From positions 1 through 41,072 of the forward strand of contig JAMDAA010000007.1 of the NCBI GenBank assembly GCA_023484045.1: 41,072 nt of DNA, read 5' to 3'. The notes below the pieces were generated by a model that saw only the letters and a list, made by a program, of their open reading frames with translations, ran no database searches and was not told the DNA's origin. Source of the stretch: Patescibacteria group bacterium (GTDB lineage: Bacteria; Patescibacteriota; Microgenomatia; Levybacterales; UBA12049). Shown here one piece after another: positions 39,486-41,072 of this stretch (position 1 is the stretch's first letter; the number at the start of each line of letters is the position of its first letter). A program made the translations under genes and the position numbers.

Positions 39486-40583
39486 TTATTCTTTTGTTTC
39501 TTCTACTCCTAACTCAACTGGTGCTGAAGTTGCACTTTTGTGTTTTTCTTTTATTTCCTCTACAATCTTTTTTGCGATATCTGTTTTGTCTTTAAGAAAC
39601 ATTTTTGTCGCTTCTTTTCCTTGTCCGAGCATCAATTCGCCATACCTATAAAACGCGCCGGATTTTTGAATAATTTCCATTTCGACTCCGACATCTACGA
39701 TTCCGCCTTCACGCGAAATTCCGTCTCCGACCATTACATCAAATTCTGCGATTCTAAACGGTGCCGCAACTTTGTTTTTCACGATTTTTGCGCGGTGTCT
39801 CGAACCGATAACTTTATCGCTATCTTTTAATGTTTCTATTTTCCTAACATCAATCCTAACTGATGAGTAAAACTTGAGAGCCAAACCTCCGGTTGTTGTT
39901 TCAGGGTTCCCAAACATCACGCCGATTTTTTGACGGAGCTGATTTGTGAATATAGCGATTGTTTTGGATTTAGAAATAACTCCAGTCAACTTTCTAAGCG
40001 CTTGGGACATAAGACGTGCCTGAAGTCCAATCATGGCATCTCCCATTTCCCCTTCGATCTCTGCCCGCGGAACCAAAGCCGCAACAGAATCAATAACTAA
40101 CACGTCGACTCCGCCCGATCGAATTAAGCTTTCGGCGATTTCCAAAGCCTGTTCTCCTGTGTCGGGCTGGGAAATTAAAAGTTCGTCGAGTTTTACGCCG
40201 ATCGTTTGTGCCCAAAGCGGATCCAAAGCGTGCTCGGCATCTATAAACGCCGCAACCCCTCCGTGCTTTTGCGCTTGCGCGATTACCGAAAGACTAACCG
40301 TAGTTTTACCCGAAGCCTCGGGACCAAAGATTTCGATTATTCTCCCCCTTGGCAATCCACCAACCCCGAGCGCCAAATCCAAGGGAAGACAGCCCGTTGA
40401 GATAACAGATACGTCGAGTTTACCCGCTGCCTCTCCAAAACGCATAATCGAACCGCGTCCATATTGCTTTTCAATTTGTTCCATCGCAAGTTTAACCGCT
40501 TCAAGTTTTTGAGATTGTTCTGTCGGACCATTTGGAGGCATTGCTTTTTGTGAATTCGGCGTGCGTCCCATATTAAAACTCAT
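39486..40583 (-). CDS. recA: Recombinase RecA
   Basis: RecA forms the filament for strand exchange and SOS signalling. The core is plain: [13 protein letters not shown], Walker [30 protein letters not shown], and the L1/L2 loops ([44 protein letters not shown]). The frame could start at 40628, but the extra residues are hydrophobic and unlike RecA. I prefer ATG 40583 (MSFNMGRT), just after a TATCAT box at 40597-40602; 40571 is also possible. recX follows after 11 bases, a usual pair. Confidence 0.96.
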   Translation of the reverse strand: MSFNMGRTPNSQKAMPPNGPTEQSQKLEAVKLAMEQIEKQYGRGSIMRFGEAAGKLDVSVISTGCLPLDLALGVGGLPRGRIIEIFGPEASGKTTVSLSVIAQAQKHGGVAAFIDAEHALDPLWAQTIGVKLDELLISQPDTGEQALEIAESLIRSGGVDVLVIDSVAALVPRAEIEGEMGDAMIGLQARLMSQALRKLTGVISKSKTIAIFTNQLRQKIGVMFGNPETTTGGLALKFYSSVRIDVRKIETLKDSDKVIGSRHRAKIVKNKVAAPFRIAEFDVMVGDGISREGGIVDVGVEMEIIQKSGAFYRYGELMLGQGKEATKMFLKDKTDIAKKIVEEIKEKHKSATSAPVELGVEETKE

Positions 40584-40642
40584 TTTAAAAGCATTTATGA
40601 TAAAATACAAGAGATCAATCACGATCATTCTGCTTTGCAGGA

Positions 40643-40713
40643 CGGGGAGTAGTTTACCGGTAGAATGCGCGCATGGGGTGCGTGTGGACGGAGTTCAATT
40701 CTCCGCTCCCCGA
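40643..40713 (+). tRNA. tRNA-Pro (anticodon GGG)
   Basis: The cloverleaf is complete: acceptor CGGGGAG with CTCCCCG, D-arm with GG in its loop, and anticodon stem CGCGC/GCGTG around ATGGGGT, which gives anticodon GGG after T33. The T-arm is CGGAG/CTCCG with loop TTCAATT, and the discriminator is A. G37 and C1-G72 are usual for bacterial tRNA-Pro. CCA is not encoded; CAA follows the discriminator. The D-stem contains G-T pairs, so it is somewhat weak. Confidence 0.92.
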
Positions 40714-40778
40714 CAAATTAGTGCGGGATTAAAAGGAAGCGGGGTGTGATGGTGTGATTGAGAGGTTTCAATAATATT

Positions 40779-41072
40779 ATGTCCGAGAGAAGTTTATTAT
40801 CAGAAATATCTTTATACAAATCTGCAAATAAAGTATCTAGTCTTGAAGGCGCCATTACCACAGCAAGAAGATGGAAACGCTATGAAAGTAGGCTTTTTAT
40901 TTCTCCCGAGGCTTTAAGAAATGAAACTGTTCTTAATTTTGGATGCGGTGGATCTAATATTGGAGAAGCATTAAGAGAAAAAGGAGTAAATTGTAATGTT
41001 GTTGATGTAGATTTACGCTACAATTCGAAATCACCATTAACCTCAGTAAGTGTTTTGCTTGATACCAAGTCA
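40779..41072 (+). CDS. SAM-dependent methyltransferase, C-terminus cut by window edge
   Basis: The open frame from ATG 40779 runs off the right edge after 98 codons. VLNFGCGGSNIGEALREKG (residues 51-69) is motif I of class I methyltransferases, and VVDVDLRY is motif II with the acidic residue that holds the SAM ribose. The substrate cannot be judged from this half. TTCAAT six bases before the ATG is a weak -10 candidate. Confidence 0.72.
   Translation, partial: MSERSLLSEISLYKSANKVSSLEGAITTARRWKRYESRLFISPEALRNETVLNFGCGGSNIGEALREKGVNCNVVDVDLRYNSKSPLTSVSVLLDTKS

Noticed and set aside
40571-40628. Long N-terminal extension of RecA (start at 40628)
   Set aside because: The added residues are hydrophobic and unlike RecA. 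Downstream ATGs at 40583 and 40571 fit better.
1-41072. CRISPR array, prophage, transposase or integrase
   Set aside because: No regularly spaced direct repeats, no transposase or integrase motifs and no phage structural genes were seen on either strand.

Overview
The window looks like a chromosomal segment of a Patescibacteria/CPR bacterium, probably of the Microgenomates type. This is an inference; no rRNA is present to confirm it. The DNA is AT-rich and densely packed. It carries core bacterial genes (recA, recX, secA, greA, tsaD, uppP, rny, HU, rnpB, serS) next to archaeal-flavoured ones: a class I lysyl-tRNA synthetase and a fused pantetheine-phosphate adenylyltransferase/DUF359 protein. 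It also has CPR-typical small families such as DUF5674 and compact MazG, Nudix and nucleotidyltransferase proteins. No phage, insertion sequence or CRISPR array is visible.

Layout. 1-2.2 kb (minus): a transketolase cut by the left edge and a P-loop kinase. 2.2-6.3 kb (plus): a house-cleaning run of histidine phosphatase, YbaK-Nudix fusion, YqfO-like protein, isochorismatase-like hydrolase, Nudix and UppP. 6.3-7.5 kb: an MFS transporter. 7.5-8.6 kb: MazG-like protein plus a Crp/Fnr regulator. 8.6-10.5 kb: a surface-sugar pair, a GT2 glycosyltransferase and a PLP enzyme whose catalytic lysine is replaced by histidine. 10.8-13.9 kb: DUF5674, an ABC exporter and unknowns. 13.9-17.7 kb: secA, a ten-residue poly-lysine ORF with its own ribosome binding site and terminator, and a nucleotidyltransferase. 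17.7-25.5 kb (minus): serS, rdgB, lysS with an extra B3/B4 domain, an aspartokinase-like gene, greA, the CoA-biosynthesis fusion and another nucleotidyltransferase. 25.6-32.2 kb: a C39-like protease, a membrane-anchored solute-binding protein, then a tight plus-strand operon vanW-like/cytidylyltransferase/DUF192/tsaD/rmuC. 32.2-36.4 kb: a flavin reductase, a cupredoxin with a degenerate copper site and a helicase-nuclease. 36.5-40.6 kb: rnpB, HU, rny, recX and recA. 40.6 kb to the end: tRNA-Pro(GGG) and a methyltransferase cut by the right edge.

Two features run through the whole window. First, 15 genes have a -10 box (TATAAT, TAAAAT or close) ending exactly six bases before the start codon, often preceded by TGN. 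Transcription would therefore begin on the start codon itself (leaderless mRNA). The rnpB promoter has the same spacing to the first base of helix P1, which calibrates the rule. Only a few genes (lysS, cupredoxin, HU, the poly-lysine ORF) show a strong Shine-Dalgarno. Second, short GC-rich palindromes stand out from the AT-rich background. They sit in frame inside transketolase, LysRS, the UvrD-like helicase and RecX, inside rnpB, and in the HU leader. They resemble in behaviour the palindromic elements known from Rickettsia.

Functionally the window is rich in translation quality control and nucleotide sanitation (YbaK, B3/B4, Nudix, MazG, RdgB), cell-envelope work and DNA repair. It has little biosynthesis, in keeping with a small host-dependent genome.
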